From Chara braunii (taxonomy: Eukaryota > Streptophyta > Charophyceae > Charales > Characeae): DNA of 25,432 nt. Below are positions 24,651 to 25,432 of the stretch, one piece after another. Under the pieces are notes generated by a model that worked only from the letters and a program-made list of their open reading frames with translations, was not told where the DNA came from and did not search any database. A program made the translations under genes and the position numbers. Location of the stretch: positions 247,304 through 272,735 of the forward strand of contig BFEA01001032.1 in assembly GCA_003427395.1 (NCBI GenBank), written 5' to 3'. Within the stretch, counting starts at the first letter, position 1, and the number at the start of each line of letters is the position of its first letter.

Positions 24651-25432
24651 TGGCTGAAAGCAGTCGACCCAAGGATCGACTGGTGGATCCCCAAGGTTGA
24701 ACTGCCAAACAGCAAGGGGGTGTATCAACCTTGCATGATTNCAGCTGATCACCACCCTAAGACATCTTGCTTCTGCTTGAGAGCGAGAGAGTTTTATGCT
24801 CTCTCTCGCCAGTATGACCATGAGCGTCTGTTCATAGCTCTGGTCAAGCAGAGAGACGCTCCTACTACTCCCTGTCCTCCTGAGATACAACAGGTTGTGG
24901 ACCAGTACGCTGATCTGATGCAAGAGCCCTTTGGGTTACCCAACCGGCCAACCAAGCATCATATTGAGCTGCTGCCTGGAGCGGTCCCTCCCAAGGGCCG
25001 CATCTACAGGATGTCACCTGCTGAGCTTGAGGAACTCACGCGACAGCTTGAGACCCTGACCAGCAAGGTCTGGATCAAGCCCAACACTTCTGAATTCGGG
25101 GCTCCAGTCCTCTTTGTTCCAAAGGGGAGCGGTGAGTTCANAATGTGCATANACTACAGGGGTCTCAACAAGATCACTAGGAAGAGCACAGAGCCACTTC
25201 CTAGGATCAATGACCTACTGGATATGGTCCAGGGCTGCACCATTTTCAGCAAAGTCGACCTCAAATCTGGCTATCACCAGATTGAGATGGCAGCGGAGGA
25301 CGTCCACAAGACGGCCTTCAAAACCAGGTATGGTACCTATGAGTACCTGGTGATGCCATTTGGACTTTGCAATGCACCTGGCACATTCCAGACTGAGATG
25401 CACCGCATATTCAGGCCGTACCTGGATAAGTT
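24651..25432 (+). CDS. Ty3 Pol: reverse transcriptase, N-terminal part (cut by window end)
   Basis: The same frame continues open for 260 codons to the window end. After the TAG come [11 protein letters not shown] (end of the protease region) and a Pro-rich link. The RT fingers and palm follow: [75 protein letters not shown] (first catalytic Asp, 25257-25259), [20 protein letters not shown] and CNAPGTFQ. The YxDD box is beyond the window. Two codons contain N (25141, 25152). RT copies the element RNA into DNA inside the particle. No ATG start is expected because it is part of a polyprotein. Confidence 0.93.
24783..24809 (+). repeat. Perfect 9-bp inverted repeat inside pol
   Basis: GCGAGAGAG (24783-24791) and CTCTCTCGC (24801-24809) flank a 9-nt T-rich loop. 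It resembles the GCGAGA/TCTCGC pairs in the leader of the same element. It is in coding sequence (ARE...LSRQ). Confidence 0.8.

Larger units (their letters stand above)
19018..25432 (+). mobile_element. Ty3/gypsy LTR retrotransposon, 3' part outside the window
   Basis: In order: proposed LTR (19018-21000), primer binding site (21003-21014), long leader, Gag with zinc knuckle, protease, RT. PR before RT and the RT motif style ([46 protein letters not shown]) place it in Ty3/gypsy. RNase H, integrase and the 3' LTR would lie beyond 25432. It has three premature TAG codons and one frameshift, and scattered N suggest it was assembled from several similar copies. Confidence 0.93.

Overview
The window is eukaryotic nuclear DNA built mostly of microsatellites, minisatellites and decaying retrotransposons, with a few exons of one host gene. 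A streptophyte (plant or charophyte alga) source fits best. The evidence is two minus-strand exons of a plant-type class XI myosin dilute (globular tail) domain, a LINE whose ORF1 has the DUF4283-like plus zinc-knuckle layout of plant L1 elements, and a Ty3/gypsy element with a plant-style initiator tRNA-Met primer binding site. A charophyte such as Chara is my best guess, but this is inference from style, not a database match. There are no rRNA or tRNA genes, CRISPR arrays or bacterial features.

Layout. 1-6.0 kb: simple repeats (CA, CT, TCC, ATC, poly-G) and several tandem duplications, with no convincing gene. 6.07-8.13 kb: two myosin tail exons on the minus strand, separated by an intron that holds an inverted-repeat hairpin element and a 26-bp/10-bp minisatellite. 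8.3-8.86 kb: a 5'-truncated LINE fragment in the next upstream intron. 8.95-9.05 kb: a possible further exon with a consensus donor. 9.1-10.08 kb: remains of a minus-strand LTR element (Gag domain and a 228-bp repeat). 10.08-12.48 kb: no gene, several short tandem repeats, ending in (GT)n(GA)n. 12478-13077: a 600-base assembly gap. 13.08-18.97 kb: a nearly full-length but degenerate LINE on the minus strand (ORF1, endonuclease, reverse transcriptase, C-terminal domain). 19.02-25.43 kb: a plus-strand Ty3/gypsy element, cut by the window end, with a proposed 1.98-kb LTR, PBS, 1.5-kb leader, Gag, protease and the first part of reverse transcriptase.

Most notable points. (1) The Gag and Pol frames of the Ty3 element are joined by a canonical -1 slippery heptamer (A AAA AAC) directly before the Gag stop. 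(2) All three premature stops in that element are TAG, and the one resolved difference between two near-identical LINE fragments is CAG in one copy and TAG in the other, which points to C-to-T decay at CHG sites. (3) The LINE RT carries FADE instead of FADD and a 90-bp in-frame duplication. (4) Several small palindromic or inverted motif families (CATA-centred hairpins, GTGGCGA/TCGCCAC, a foldback element in two places) are not explained by coding content.
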